From NCBI GenBank assembly GCA_032716605.1, contig CM064572.1, positions 42,096,897 to 42,160,896 on the forward strand: DNA of 64,000 nucleotides, given 5' to 3'. Below, one piece after another: positions 1-11,288 of this stretch; position 1 is the stretch's first letter, and the number at the start of each line of letters is the position of its first letter. The notes under the pieces were generated by a model. It was not told the DNA's origin, did not search any database, and saw only the letters and a list, made by a program, of their open reading frames with translations. The stretch is from Paralithodes platypus. Taxonomy: Eukaryota; Arthropoda; Malacostraca; Decapoda; Lithodidae. Position numbers and translations under genes: made by a program.

Positions 1-180
1 TTTTATCATACCATGTCTAATTCATATTTTCACCAACCCACCAATTAACTTGCAAATATACCTAGTTAATGAAATCAATGAAACTAATGAATGCATGTGG
101 TACTCCAAGGAATCGAACGTAAGATACTCACACCGAAATTCCGCACACTAACCATTACGCTATCAAGACAGTTAAAGGTT
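1..180 (-). repeat. tRNA-derived SINE copy
   Basis: Read on the minus strand this has a pol III A-box-like segment (TAGCGTAATGGTTAGTGTG, near 150-170) and a B-box-like GTTCGATTCC (near 107-117), followed by a non-tRNA body ending in a CCACCAATT motif. A second copy of the body and B box lies at 24460-24590, so it is a dispersed element and not a single tRNA gene. The copy may run off the left edge of the window. Confidence 0.55.
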
Positions 181-241
181 TATGCACAAGCCTACAATAT
201 ATTATCCATTCTCGAATACTGGATATTAATCAAAGCATGTA

Positions 242-1468
242 CAGTCAGAAACCGCTATTTCTGAGACACTTTGATAGGGCCCGGACATGTGGAGCGCATT
301 GTTTCTGGACGACATCCCACTTTAACTATCACAAGGCCGCATACCTATGACCACACGTGTCGAACCAATAGATGCTTCACTCAGTCTGCCATGTACAATA
401 ATAATGCTGCTGCTATGCTATGATCCGCATTCATATAATTTTGGATATACAAATTACAATAATACCTTTATTACATTCCTTTACGTATCTACAGTACATA
501 CGGACACGAATAATACCATAGGTTTTAAACCATATGTAATGAAAAAAAATACTTCCACATTGCACAGTGAATGAAGAGGATTTAGGCGTGTGTGTGTGTG
601 TGTGTGTGTGTGCGCGTGTGTGTGTAAGTGAACTGATGTGTGTTGGGTTGTAATAGACATAATGTTCTACATTAGGTGACTAACACTGAACACAGAAGTG
701 TCTGCTTCATGACATACAACACAACGAACTATGCAATGTAATATTACATGTTATCACCTGGTTACGAAAAATTCAAGTGTGAAACGGCAATGAGTTGTCA
801 GTATTGATATATGGGGGGTATTATGTAATACCACACAACGTTAGGCTTCGGACGCTGATAGGTTTATATATTCAATATTCATTTAGTAAACAATGTACTA
901 TATAATAACACTTTAAAGGGTAAAGGCTATCGCATCATGATACTACGTTTAGCAATGGCTGTAGAAACCTTTTCGATGTTAGTATTAGATATAGTAGCTG
1001 ATATATTGCAATGTTTACACAGTGCAACAAGGTTAGGCTAATAGCATGATCAAAAAATGATGAATTATATGTGAGTACCGGTATGTGTTTAATAGTAACT
1101 ACTATGGATGACGTCTGATGATTCTTACACACACAGCGAAAGCCTGTTCATTCACTGCGGTTCGGTAGTGTTTCTTTACATTCTTAATTCTTTAATAACT
1201 ATCCGTGTGTAATGTAGATACAGGAGGGAATAACAAACAATGGTAGTCTTGTCATTTATATATATGATTCTGTAGTATGAATCATATCGTAGAAAAACAA
1301 CAGTACAACAATTTTACATGGCAGACTGAGTGAAGCATCTATTGGTTCGAAACGTGTGTTCATACGAGTGCGGCCTTGTGATACTTAAAGTGGGCTGTCG
1401 TCTAGAAAAAATACGCTCCCAATGACTGGGCCTTATCCAGGTGTCTCAGAAACTGCGGTTTCTGACTG
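242..1468. mobile_element. Tc1/mariner-like non-autonomous DNA transposon
   Basis: Two arms of about 155 bp, at 242-396 and 1312-1468, are inverted copies of each other at roughly 85-90% identity by eye. Both termini read CAGTCAGAAACCGC and are flanked by TA (240-241 and 1469-1470), the target duplication of the Tc1/mariner superfamily. The 1227 bp element contains no transposase-like reading frame; the interior is AT-rich and includes a TG microsatellite at about 588-625. It would need a transposase in trans. The superfamily assignment rests on the TA duplication and CAGT-type ends only. Confidence 0.75.
588..625. repeat. (TG)n microsatellite
   Basis: Nearly pure TG repeat with one CGCG interruption, inside the Tc1-like MITE. 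Confidence 0.9.
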
Positions 1469-1744
1469 TACATATACCCAACTGCAATATGATACCCTAA
1501 TGAGTACACGAATGGAAGGGATAATTGATGGGGCACTTAACCACAAGGGAAGGCTTCGCTAGGAATTATTCCTAAACTATTTCAGTTAAAAACAAATCTT
1601 TAGGCATCAATTTGTGTCCCAATCAATCTTTTGCTTTTCACAGGTCCTTCCCAAACTGAACAAAACCGCATGAGGGTAGCCCGAATAAAATGCAGAGAGG
1701 AGACATCGTACGAGAAACATTAAAAGGGAAACGGCGCCCTTTAA

Positions 1745-2110
1745 GGGGGCATGGACGCATATACAGTATTTGCTTGTTTATTTATCCAAATACAACTATT
1801 TTAGTTTCCTCCCTAGACCTTCATCAAGCTTAATAATACACTCCCCAGACCCGCCTGCAAGATGAATTTGTACATTTTTCGATAGCAAAATTTCCCGGCC
1901 AAAGGTCGGTTCCTCTTAAAGTTACAGTCACGTTGTCGCTTGCCAGGACAAAATCGACACATACTTGGCACAAAAGGTTTTTAAATTGACAACGAAATGG
2001 GGCGAAAGGTATTTAAATCACCAAACTAATGGGCCGAATGTCCTATAATCTCAAAAGAAATTTCGCTTAACACGAGGTAGAAAGAGGACCAGAAAAAGAC
2101 CCATCTCCTC
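1745..2110 (+). mobile_element. TTAA-flanked MITE (GGCCGAAGGCC family), copy 1
   Basis: The copy is bounded by TTAA at 1741-1744 and 2111-2114. It carries the family landmarks in order: TAGTTTCC, CCTAGACC..CATCAAGCTT, the small palindrome CCCGGCCAAAGGTCGG, a GACACAAA-like spacer, and GGGGCGAAAGG. The same order recurs at 9437-9785, 9989-10362, 26080-26290, 27204-27490 and 30532-30858. No reading frame is present. TTAA targeting suggests piggyBac-type or other TTAA-specific mobilisation, which is an inference. Confidence 0.65.
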
Positions 2111-2114
2111 TTAA

Positions 2115-3404
2115 ACTCAGTGTGAGTGCAATTAGTCTGTGTTAAGTGGGAACTAACTTGTTAACTTGACGATAATAGGCTCGTTAACACCACATATTGA
2201 GATGCATAGGCTGGTTATTCTAGTCGTAAGCTGGTTTGTTTCATTCTAGTCGTAAGCTGTTATGTCGTAAGTCATTCAAAAATAGTTTAGGCATAGTTTA
2301 TTCGCATTCATCCTTTCACTCATTCGTTCATTCATTACTTCCTTTAACCTCCTCACCAGCATTGCGTAATTTTCATCATAGTCTGGTTACCATTAGACGT
2401 TTTTATTTAGTTTATAATCTACCTCTATGACTCGAATGGGTAAATACGATCTCAATGAACCCTCTTCATAATATAGGTCCTTCTTAAACTGCATAAAATC
2501 ATCTAAAAAACGTCATGGTGCCTAACGAGCTCACCTGCAGCATGATTAAAGAAGAAACATAAGAACCATAGAATACAGGCCCTAAAATAATTTCGCTTTA
2601 ATCTTCCCAGAGTTCATTTGTCAGACTCTCGTAAATATGTCCTCCATTTGCGATTTAACTATATCATCCGTGAGTGTCATTTCCACAGCCCCCTTTTTCG
2701 CGCTGGTAGTTTAACGGTTTTAAGACTCTTCATCACATTCGATTCGAAAAATTAAGAAATATAGCACTTTTCGAATGTCATTTATTGTTTTCCTGAAGAG
2801 CAATATAGATCCTAGTATTTAGGAGGAACCGGCCTTCGGCCAGGATATCATTCTACCAAAAGATGTACAAGTTAAGCTTCAGAAGAGACGTTATAACAAG
2901 CTTAAACGAGGTGCCATTGTAAAGGCGTATCCCTCAATGCCTTCACCTTCACCTGACGAGGATAAAGGGAGGCTGTTTAATTAATTGTTTCATATTTTAA
3001 AGCTTGAAAGGAGATATGAGTGCTATAATTCGCCTTTAAACGAAGGTAGGCGTTTTATTTCGTTGAAGAAGATATAGGAGTATTAATATTGCTTTCATCC
3101 TCCCGTAGTTCATTCGTCAGCGTCTCGTAAAAATGTTCCCCACTCGCGATTCCACCGACGCCATTGAAGATAAAGGGTTATAATATCCCGTAATGACTCA
3201 TCGTTCCAGCCTCACTATTTTAGGGACCCTGCGAATCTCTCTCTCTCTCTCTCTCTCTTCACATTCAAAAGGAGTCTAGACATCCATTATGAGGAGGTTG
3301 GAATAATATAGGTAAAAAAAAAAAAAAAAAAAAAAAAATTTAAGCATCAGTAGTAGGCCTATATAATATTTCTTAAATTCGTTTTTTACTGTGAATTTCC
3401 CAGT
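2115..3404. other. Gene-free AT-rich stretch with repeat remnants
   Basis: No coding sequence is seen. A diverged minus-strand trace of the GGCCGAAGGCC MITE is visible near 2817-2900 (GGCCTTCGGCC). Simple repeats lie at 3235-3262 (TC)n and 3316-3340 (A)n. Confidence 0.5.
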
Positions 3405-3610
3405 AAAAAAAATTCTCATTCTGCTGGGGGACTTGTTTCCCAACTAAATTTCATACCGACCAATGGTCGGAGGGAGTGGTGGGTGGGGAAAGAACCTTCT
3501 GCTTTGCTATCCTCACCTTCCACTTTGTAGCAAATTCTATTTTAGCATTTAGTCCGGACTGCCTTAGTAGGGACCGCAAGGTCTGTGCGGACTGTGTATT
3601 TATGTAACTA
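3405..3610 (+). repeat. Dispersed repeat of unknown class, copy 1
   Basis: A block running from CTGCTGGGGGACTTG.. through GGTCGGAGGGAGTGG and GTCCGGACTG to TGTGTATTTATGTAAC matches, with gaps, 61231-61455, where the equivalent landmarks are CTTCTGGGGATTTCG, TGCCGGAGGGACGGAG, GTCCTGACC and TGTATCTATGTAC. It could be a LINE 3' end or SINE body; no internal promoter boxes are clear. Confidence 0.45.
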
Positions 3611-3642
3611 TCTCGCTCTCTCTCTAACTGTAGCTCAATCAA

Positions 3643-3673
3643 ACACATACACACACACACACACACACACACC
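3643..3673. repeat. (CA)n microsatellite
   Basis: Pure CA dinucleotide run just outside the inverted-repeat element. Confidence 0.9.
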
Positions 3674-3728
3674 TTTCGCCCCTTGTAAATGTTGGTTAGG
3701 TAACAATAATGTGTTGGTGCATTTACTG

Positions 3729-4790
3729 CGGGAGCCAGGTGACTTTTATTCAACATGAAAGGTGCAGAAGGTTTGGAGTACCAGAAATGTTTGTTAGGGT
3801 CAGGAGGGCCTAGGAACCCAATTCTTAAGTTTCGCAAGTGGTGGGTGTGGGGCTAGGGGCCATGCCCCAAATACCCCCCAAAATGACATTACATAACATG
3901 CGAGGTGCAGACTTCATTTCAGTGACATTGGATAGGGGTATATTCAATGAATAAGAAAACCCAACTTAAGAATGTTTTTTTCGGTGGGACAGCTAATTAA
4001 GAACAATGTTAATTTGTACTAATTAAGCTTTTATTGAACATGAAAGGTGCACAGTTGAAACCTACTTCATTATAAACTACCACATCTCAGTAGTCAGAAA
4101 AATGAACTTAAGAAAAAAAATGATGGTGGAAAGTCCCCTTAAGAAGAGGGCCACACCCAAAATAACCCCAGAATCACATTACATAACATGCAAGGTGCAG
4201 ACTTCATTTCAGTGATATTTTATGGAATTGTATTCACTGAATGATAAAAACTAACATAAGAATACATTTTTCGGTGTGACAGCTAATTAAGAACAATTTT
4301 AATTAGTGTTAATTAACCTTTTATTGAATGTGAAAGGTGCACAGTTGAAACCTACTTCATTATAAACTACCACATCTCAGTAGTCAGAAAAATGAACTTA
4401 ACACAAAAAAACTGATGGTGGAAAGTCCCCTTAAGAAGAGGGCCACACCCAAAATAACCCCTGAATCACATTACATAACATGCAAGGTGCAGACTTCATT
4501 TCAGTGACATTTTATGAAGGTGCATTCACTGAATGAAAAAAAAAAACTAACATAAGAATACATTTTTCTGCGGAACAGCTAATTAAGACTTTTTGAACAT
4601 GAAAGGTGCATAGGTATTGAATGAGTAACTAACTTCATTTCAGTGCCATTCAGTGAATGGGAAAAACTAACATAAGAATAGATTTTTCTGTGAAACATCT
4701 AAGTAAAAACAATGGTAATTAATGCTATTTAGACTTTTTTTAATATGAAAGGTGCACAGTTATTAAATGAGTAACTAATCAGTCATAGCG
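3729..4790 (+). repeat. Left arm: tandem ~290 bp subterminal units
   Basis: The landmark ACATAACATGC(A/G)AGGTGCAG occurs at 3891, 4181 and 4473, spacing 290-292 bp. Each unit also contains CAGCTAATTAAGAACAAT and CTACCACATCTCAGTAGTC. The inner units are increasingly eroded, with a shortened unit from about 4590. Confidence 0.8.
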
Positions 4791-5154
4791 TGTATAAAAC
4801 ATAAAGCAAATCCTCTGAATGACATAAATGTATGGTCGCTTCAGACTGACTTTCATTGTCTGAAAGAGTATGGATAGTATATATAGTCAAATGGATAGAA
4901 TGTTAGACCCTCATGTTCAGTTTATTAACAAATGGAATTGCCTTTTGGACACACGCAGCAGCTATTAATATGGATAGGGACAACCTTGAAATGAAAGAAA
5001 ACTCCTAATATACAACATCAATATCTGTTGCCACAAATAAGTCGATCATGAGTTTGCTGACTTGAAATGTATGTGGACTTATAAAAGGCAAAAACACACA
5101 TTGCATTAGCCACTTCAGTCTTATACGGTTTGAGGGCTAGTTAGAAGACAATGT

Positions 5155-7357
5155 TTACTCTTCGTCCGAGGAGAGGCAACTCTCTTCATCTGAGTATGAA
5201 ATCTCAATGTTGTTATCCGAGTTGTACTCATGAAGGTCACCATCCTCAGGAATCAATGAATCAGGCAGCTCAGGACCGTTGAACCAAATGACCTCGTAAT
5301 GCCCGTCCTTCAGCTCCCATCCATCCTCTGTTGTATTATCTCTGGATCAGTAGCAGTGGCCCACATTCTTGCTACAAATGAGGCTCGCTTGATGTGTTGT
5401 GACAACTCCGTTTCACATGGAGGAAGCATGCTACCATCAATACCCTTCAATTTTTCTAGTGCATTCTTACATTTGGTCTTTGGTCCATATGCCCTCTCAA
5501 AAACCTTGTAGCGATATCCATTCAAAGAGGAAGATGATTTGCCCTTTGCTCCATACATCTCTGCTGTAAAGGTTTTCAAAACTTTTTCATGATTTTCTGT
5601 TAGCTGTCCAGTAGACATTAATGAAAAAGCCTTCTGAGCAGAAGTGTCTTTCAACATCTTGGCATAGGGTCTGACTTTGCCTTTTCGATGGAACGCGGAG
5701 GTGTAGTCACAGCCTGTGAAGGCATGAAATCCTAGGAGTGCACTGCATATTGGACGTCCGATTACGTTGGCAATGGAAGTGATATTCAGGTACCGTCTGT
5801 TGTTTTTTTATGATGTCCATCCAGATGTGGGCCTTCATATCCCAACAGTGATGTAAGAGGATGACTGCAATGTCGGTGTCGGATCCTCTGACTACAATGT
5901 TCTTAACACATCCTTCCTCATCTATGAACTTGGCGTGGGCTGCTATCAGTGTATCCGCCTCCTCATGATTATTTACCAACTTATCAACCACTTCTCTCAC
6001 TACCTGCCCATCAATGACATAAAAGTGAAAACATGAACCAAGGTAGGAGCGGTAGACATGCCTTTTCTCGATGAGATGGGCATAATGTGTCGATTTCCAC
6101 TCGGCTGCCAGGAATTTTGGGAACTCTTCCTTGAACGACCTTGCCTTCATCAAGTCCTTGATGTCACTAGGACGGCGCTGTTCTGCTCCAGTGATCACAT
6201 ACACCCGAGCCTCCTTTTCATCCAAGCCTCTCCGATTTCTTTCACCCGCCTTGATCGATGGTACAGGGTATGCATCAAAAACAATGTCAATCCTTTTGGT
6301 CGATAGTTATGCTGCTTGTTGTAGAACACCACTTGCTAGTACCCCATATGATGGTGGCAAGTTGGGAGGAAGATTGTAAAGAAGGAAATTCCCATCAATG
6401 ATACAAACATCAACTACTCTGGGCGCAGAATGGCTCTGAAATTCCTTTTCCAACAGGTCCAAGAGAGTACTCTTTTGCGTCTTCACCATCATGCTATCTC
6501 CATTGCACATGGAAAGAGGCACTGGAGTTAATGGAAAGGACAAAAGATATTCAAGGTCAAGATCCCTTCTGCAAGCCAGAATATGGAGTCGGCCCAGTAA
6601 ATCCCTGTTACATGTCAAGGCAGTGATTCTGACATGCGCTTATATCTAACATTTTCATTTTTAAATTATGTAAATTATTCCTTTTTGATGACACTCTCAA
6701 ATCTCTCGGGGTCCTCAAGGCATGCAGCAACAAATGTCTCCTTTTTTTCTTTTGCTCTCTCTTTGATTCCGAGAAGACAAGCTTTTGTACTTTCTGAAGC
6801 AGCTTTACCAGTACTGATGTTAAACAACTTTGATGATTCACTGACAGTACCTTTGAATGGATTGCAGGTATCTTGGATTTGTGTGATGACTTTCCTTACA
6901 TCAGTGGTGTCATGTCTCACTCTTGCACCTCTCAACTCAGCAGTTGGGTCATCCACATTACCAATACCAGCCATTTCTTTCACAGAGGTGACGATGGCAG
7001 ACCTTGCAGATTTTGTCAGCATCCAGCACATGCGTGCACTATAGTTGTTGGTCAATGATGCAATCCCAGTCTGTCGAGATGCAGCATCAGCATTGATCGT
7101 TTGTTCGAGGGTGAGGTCCACTGGACTGTGACTGAAAGCTTTTTTGGTGCGTTTAACAGTGAATGCTCCTTTTTCAAGAATGGACCGCAAACCAGGATTT
7201 GTTTGGTCGATATGCAGGAGATCTAACTGATACTTTGTTAACCACCTTGCATAATTGATGTGATTTGTGGAGAAGATTTCAATCAGTGGTGTCAAAGCAT
7301 GAATGAAGTGGGCAACATTGTTGGTGCGGATGGCTCGCTCAAGGTCGTGGTACGCAT
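5155..7357 (-). pseudogene. Decayed XPG/FEN1-like GCDY-motif protein gene
   Basis: The segments read in order on the minus strand. 7357-6675 is helical, from about AYHDLERAIRTNN to FESVIKKE. 6618-6304 includes an LxxLLxFPLTPVPLSM segment and ends in an in-frame TAA at 6304-6306. The region after that stop (DIVFDAYP, then EEADTLIAAHAKF, then GSDTDIAVILL) runs to a 1-nt shift in a 7-T run at 5803-5809. Next come the motif HAFTGCDYTSAF and a frame to about 5335, a second frameshift there, and an acidic tail ending at 5155. The Asp-rich DTDIAVILL plus GCDY combination resembles the catalytic core of 5'-nuclease (XPG-I/PIN-like) folds; similar uncharacterised proteins occur in multiple copies in many invertebrates. 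Nuclease activity is inferred. At least one stop and two frameshifts make it inactive here. Confidence 0.6.
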
Positions 7358-8162
7358 GTATTCAATGAATACAACTCCATAAAATGTCACTGAAATGAAG
7401 TCTGCACCTTGCATGTTATGTAATGTGATTCTGGGGTTATTTTGGGTGTGGCCCTCTTCTTAAGGGGACTTTCCACCATCAGTTTTTTTCTTAAGTTCAT
7501 TTTTTCTGACTACTGAGATGTGGTAGTTTATAATGAAGTAGGTTTCAACTGTGCACCTTTCACATTCAATAAAAGGCTAATTAACACTAATTAAAATTGT
7601 TCTTAATTAGCTGTCACACCGAAAAATGTATTCTTATGTTAGTTTTTATCATTCAGTGAATACAACTCCATAAAATGTCACTGAAATGAAGTCTGCACCT
7701 TGCATGTTATGGAATGTGATGCTGGGGTTATTTTGGGTGTGGCCCTCTTCTTAAGGGGACTTTCCACCATCAGTTTTTTTCTTAAGTTCATTTTTCAGAC
7801 TACTGAGATGTGGTAGTTTATAATGAAGTAGGTTTCAACCGTGCACCTTTCATGTTCAATAAAAGCTTAATTAGTACAAATTAACATTGTTCTTAATTAG
7901 CTGTCCCACCGAGAAAAAAAAATCTTAAGTTGGGTTTTCTTATTCATTGAATATACCCCTATCCAATGTCACTGAAATGAAGTCTGCACCTCGCATGTTA
8001 TGTAATGTCATTTTGGGGGGTATTTGGGGCATGGCCCCTAGCCACACCCACCACTTGCGAAACTTAAAAATTGGGTTCTTAGGCCCTCCTGACCCTAACA
8101 AACATTTCATTACTCCAAACCTTCTGCACCTTTCATGTTGAATAAAAGTCACCTGGCTCCCG
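7358..8162 (-). repeat. Right arm: tandem ~290 bp subterminal units
   Basis: This is the inverted counterpart of the left arm. The landmark CTGCACCTTGCATGTTATG occurs near 7405, 7697 and 7987 at ~290 bp spacing. The array begins abruptly at 7358 inside what reads as upstream coding sequence of the internal gene, so it either truncates that gene or marks a splice or rearrangement boundary. Confidence 0.8.
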
Positions 8163-8827
8163 GACTAATTGGTTGTAAGCGGATTATAAGGGTTGGTCCG
8201 GTGTGTGGCGTGTGTGTTTAGTTGTATTACTGAAATTGGTGTGTGTTTGTGTGTGTGTGTGTTGGTCCGGTGTTTGGCGTGTGTGTTTAGTTGTATTACT
8301 GACATTGGTGTGTGTGTGTGTGTCTGTGTGTCTGTGTGTTAGTGTGTGTGTGTGTGTGTGTGTGTGCTTCCGTTTTCTTCCTGTATGCTGGCTAACACTG
8401 TGATTGCATTCTATTGAACCCTTTAACTACGGTAGGTCTTTCCTGAGCGTGATAAAATTGCTTAATGTCAGCCACATTATAAGAAATCTTGGCATAATGT
8501 TGCTGAAGGAGCTACTCGAGGAATTATTAACACTAATGACTTTGAAATGTTTTCCTGAACCTGAAAAAGTCGTATACATTGAAAAAAGGCCTGCCATAAC
8601 TACAGGTTCAAAACAAATGTTAAAAGTTATAAATGTTACTTACAGACCAAATCTAATCCGCCCACACCTCAAAAGAATAAATAATAAAACACGTATATAA
8701 AATAAAATTAATTAAAAATTAAAACGAAAAAAGAGAAGTGAAGGAAAATGGAGCCCGGCCTAACAACATTGACTACTCCATATTCACTCACCTAGTTTAT
8801 AGGTTTACCATATACTGTATATATATA

Positions 8828-8896
<69 letters not shown>

Positions 8897-9432
8897 ACAT
8901 AGATAGATAGATAGATATAGATAGATAGATAGATAGATAGATAGAGAGAGAGTCACACAACGTTTACTCATAGGTATCATATTAAATATATATATACTGT
9001 ATAGCCTATCCTTCCCGCTCTACAACCATAGGCTGTTTCAATTATAATTTTATCACAAACATTGATAAAGCCAGTATCACACAAGCGCTTTTTCCCTCAA
9101 CATGTATCCTTAACACTGGTCTGGCAGCTTATGAGGTAAACATTTAGATTTTTCCAGTCATCCAAATTAATTTACCATCAGTCTAGTTTCCGATACCAGT
9201 GCAAAATACTCTAGAAATGTTGCCAAAAATAATGTTGAGCATCGAATGTTGACTATAAATGTTCTCGTGTGATACCGGCTTAAGGGAGATTTATAGTACC
9301 TATGAAAACAAAAGAAAACAAAAGGGTATCTTTGTTAGTTCTCCATTTATGAAATGCAAGGAAATTCCCCTATGGGCAAGTGTTTCGCGATCGCTCTGTG
9401 TATACATACATTTGTAATATACATAGGATTTC
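8163..9432. other. Gene-free stretch rich in microsatellites
   Basis: No gene is seen. An ~80 bp tandem duplication (GGTTGGTCCGGTGT.. and its copy) lies at 8190-8310, running into (TG)n to 8366. A (TA)n block at 8818-8890 is followed by (GATA)n at 8899-8945 and (GA)n to 8952. The rest is unremarkable AT-rich sequence. Confidence 0.6.
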
Positions 9433-9436
9433 TTAA

Positions 9437-9785
9437 AGAGGAGAAGGGCCGTTTCTTTCTCTATTAATTAATTTATTCCAATATTTTTTAGTTTCCTCGC
9501 TATACCTCCATCAAGCATAGAAAAACACCGCCTTAACACCCCTTGAAGATAATTTTTTAAATTTTTCGGTAGAACAATTTCCCGGCCGAAGGCCGATTCC
9601 TCTTAAAATTTCAGGCTCGCTCTTGCTCCCCAGGAAAAAATCAACACCTAAATGGCATGAAAGGTCTTAAAATGTACATTGAAATGGGGCGAAAGGTGTT
9701 CAAATCGCCAAACTAATGGACCAAATGTCTTATAATCTCAAAACCAATGGGGCTAAACATGAGGGAGAAGGGGATCTATCTCCCC
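9437..9785 (+). mobile_element. TTAA-flanked MITE (GGCCGAAGGCC family), copy 2
   Basis: Bounded by TTAA at 9433-9436 and 9786-9789. It carries all family landmarks including CCCGGCCGAAGGCCG and GGGGCGAAAGG. It forms a large palindrome with the inverted copy at 9989-10362; the two are separated by ~200 bp holding a perfect hairpin. Confidence 0.7.
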
Positions 9786-9874
9786 TTAACCCTTTCAATA
9801 TGATAACTTGAGTTGTGCATGTAACCTTCAGAGGATTATATTGAGGCAAGAACGACCGTCCAGACCTCAGCTGG

Positions 9875-9929
9875 TTCAAGACTAGCTCAACTAACCCATT
9901 TAATATGGGTTAGTTGAGCTAGTCTTGAA
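9875..9929. repeat. Perfect 25 bp hairpin
   Basis: Arms 9875-9899 and 9905-9929 are exact reverse complements around the 5-nt loop TTAAT. The arm includes GACTAGCTCAACTAACCC. It sits between two inverted MITE copies. Confidence 0.9.
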
Positions 9930-9988
9930 TAAATCGCCAAAAGCTAACTATAAAAAAAAAAAAAAAAAAAATTATCATCATCCCATAT

Positions 9989-10362
9989 AAAAGGTTTCAG
10001 GGGAGAGGGGTTGCTTTCCGGTCCCCCTTCTTAGTCATGTTTAACCCCATAGGTATTCAGATTTTAAAACGCTCGGCCCATTAGTTTGGCGATTTTAGGA
10101 TATTTTGCTGCATTTCTCTGTCAATATAAAGAATGTTCGTGTTATTTAGGTGTCGATTTGTTCCTGGCGAGAGATAGCGAGCCTGTCATTTTAAAAGAAA
10201 TCGGCCTTTGGCCGGGATACTTTTCTAAATATAAGTGTACAAATTCATCTTGAAAGGGGGTCTAGGAGGTGTTTCTTTAAGCTTGATGGAGGTCTAGCGA
10301 GGAAACTAAAATATAAATTAATAGATAAATATATGGACCAAAAATCAAACAGTACTCCCTTG
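9989..10362 (-). mobile_element. GGCCGAAGGCC-family MITE, copy 3 (inverted)
   Basis: The landmarks appear in reverse order (GTTTGGCGATTTTAGG, GGCCTTTGGCCGGG, AAGCTTGATGGAGGTC). The flanking TTAA sites are not preserved (TTGA-like on the right), so the boundaries are approximate. Confidence 0.6.
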
Positions 10363-10791
10363 AGGTAGTCAATACATAATACATATATCGAAATATATTA
10401 CTAGATTTATGTAAATTAATCGGGAAATATTATATTTCAACGAATTTTAGCAGAAATCATAAGATACAGTCTCTTCTCATATTTTCAAACCATATTTATG
10501 AATGTGAAGAAATGTAGGTTCATCATAATCCAGACTGCCGGGATATCAGAAATAATACATACTGTATATATATATTTTTTTAACTTTCAGCTCTCATAGA
10601 TGATGTTCGATAATTATGTGTTTACACCACACTACAGAAGTATCGTAGCTTTATGTAAATATTGAAACTCGAAATTAAATGTCCATGAAAAAATAATCGG
10701 TTGAATTTCGGAACCGAGAATAATTTGATGGTCATAAAATGTATACAGATCAATTAACTAGCAACAAAATTAATAAGTGGCTTTAGTATCA

Positions 10792-10822
<31 letters not shown>

Positions 10823-10824
10823 CA

Positions 10825-10858
<34 letters not shown>

Positions 10859-11205
10859 CGCTACATTACTCGAAATATCTACAAATATGTCTATATACTT
10901 ATTTACTTTTCTATTCACTCCTCCACAAGAAAAACATGTATGCCAGAAGGTGTGTCCAAAGATCGTCGAGTACAAGCAATGGGTGGGGAAAAATGAGTGG
11001 ACAGAGGAGCATGGGAAAAGTTGTGAGTGAATGAGGAAGCTGAGAGAGAAAGTTTGGAAATAAGCAAGTGGGAAAAAGGTGGAAAGATGGATGTCACTAC
11101 CATGCTAGAAAAGAAGAAAGGACAACATTGAAACAAGAATATGGTTGAAACAGAAATCCTCAATATTTTCACAAAAAATAAAAGTAAATAAATAAATCAA
11201 TACTA

Positions 11206-11239
<34 letters not shown>

Positions 11240-11251
11240 TAATAATAAAAG

Positions 11252-11284
<33 letters not shown>
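10363..11284. other. Gene-free AT-rich stretch, microsatellites, minisatellite trace
   Basis: Contains (ATCT)n/(CT)n/(TA)n at 10790-10858, (AAT)n at 11207-11236 and (TA)n at 11259-11284. At 11125-11165 there is one unit of the degenerate minisatellite (GAAACAAGAATATGGTTGAA) that is more abundant at 19.6-19.9 and 23.8-24.3 kb. No gene is seen. Confidence 0.6.

Positions 11285-11288
<4 letters not shown>

Larger units (their letters stand above)
3729..8162. mobile_element. Inverted-repeat element carrying a GCDY-motif nuclease-like gene
   Basis: The outer ends are inverted copies beginning CGGGAGCCAGGTGAC at 3729 and at 8162 (minus). The first 200-300 bp of the two arms are nearly identical. 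Each arm continues inward as a tandem array of ~290 bp units. Between the arms lies one decayed minus-strand gene (5155-7357). No convincing target-site duplication is seen (CATTTACTG on the left, GACTAATTGG on the right). It may be a DNA transposon of unassigned superfamily, or a repeat array that captured a gene. Confidence 0.6.

Noticed and set aside
3547..3730. Extension of the inverted-repeat element to 3547 via a TTTAGTCCGG match
   Set aside because: Only about ten bases match outside the arm and the intervening ~180 bp belongs to another dispersed repeat, so the end was set at 3729.
8203..8403. Small open frame rich in Val and Cys
   Set aside because: It is a translation of a TG microsatellite.
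10777..11172. Short frames on both strands near 11 kb
   Set aside because: They start in microsatellite DNA, overlap each other antisense and match nothing recognisable.
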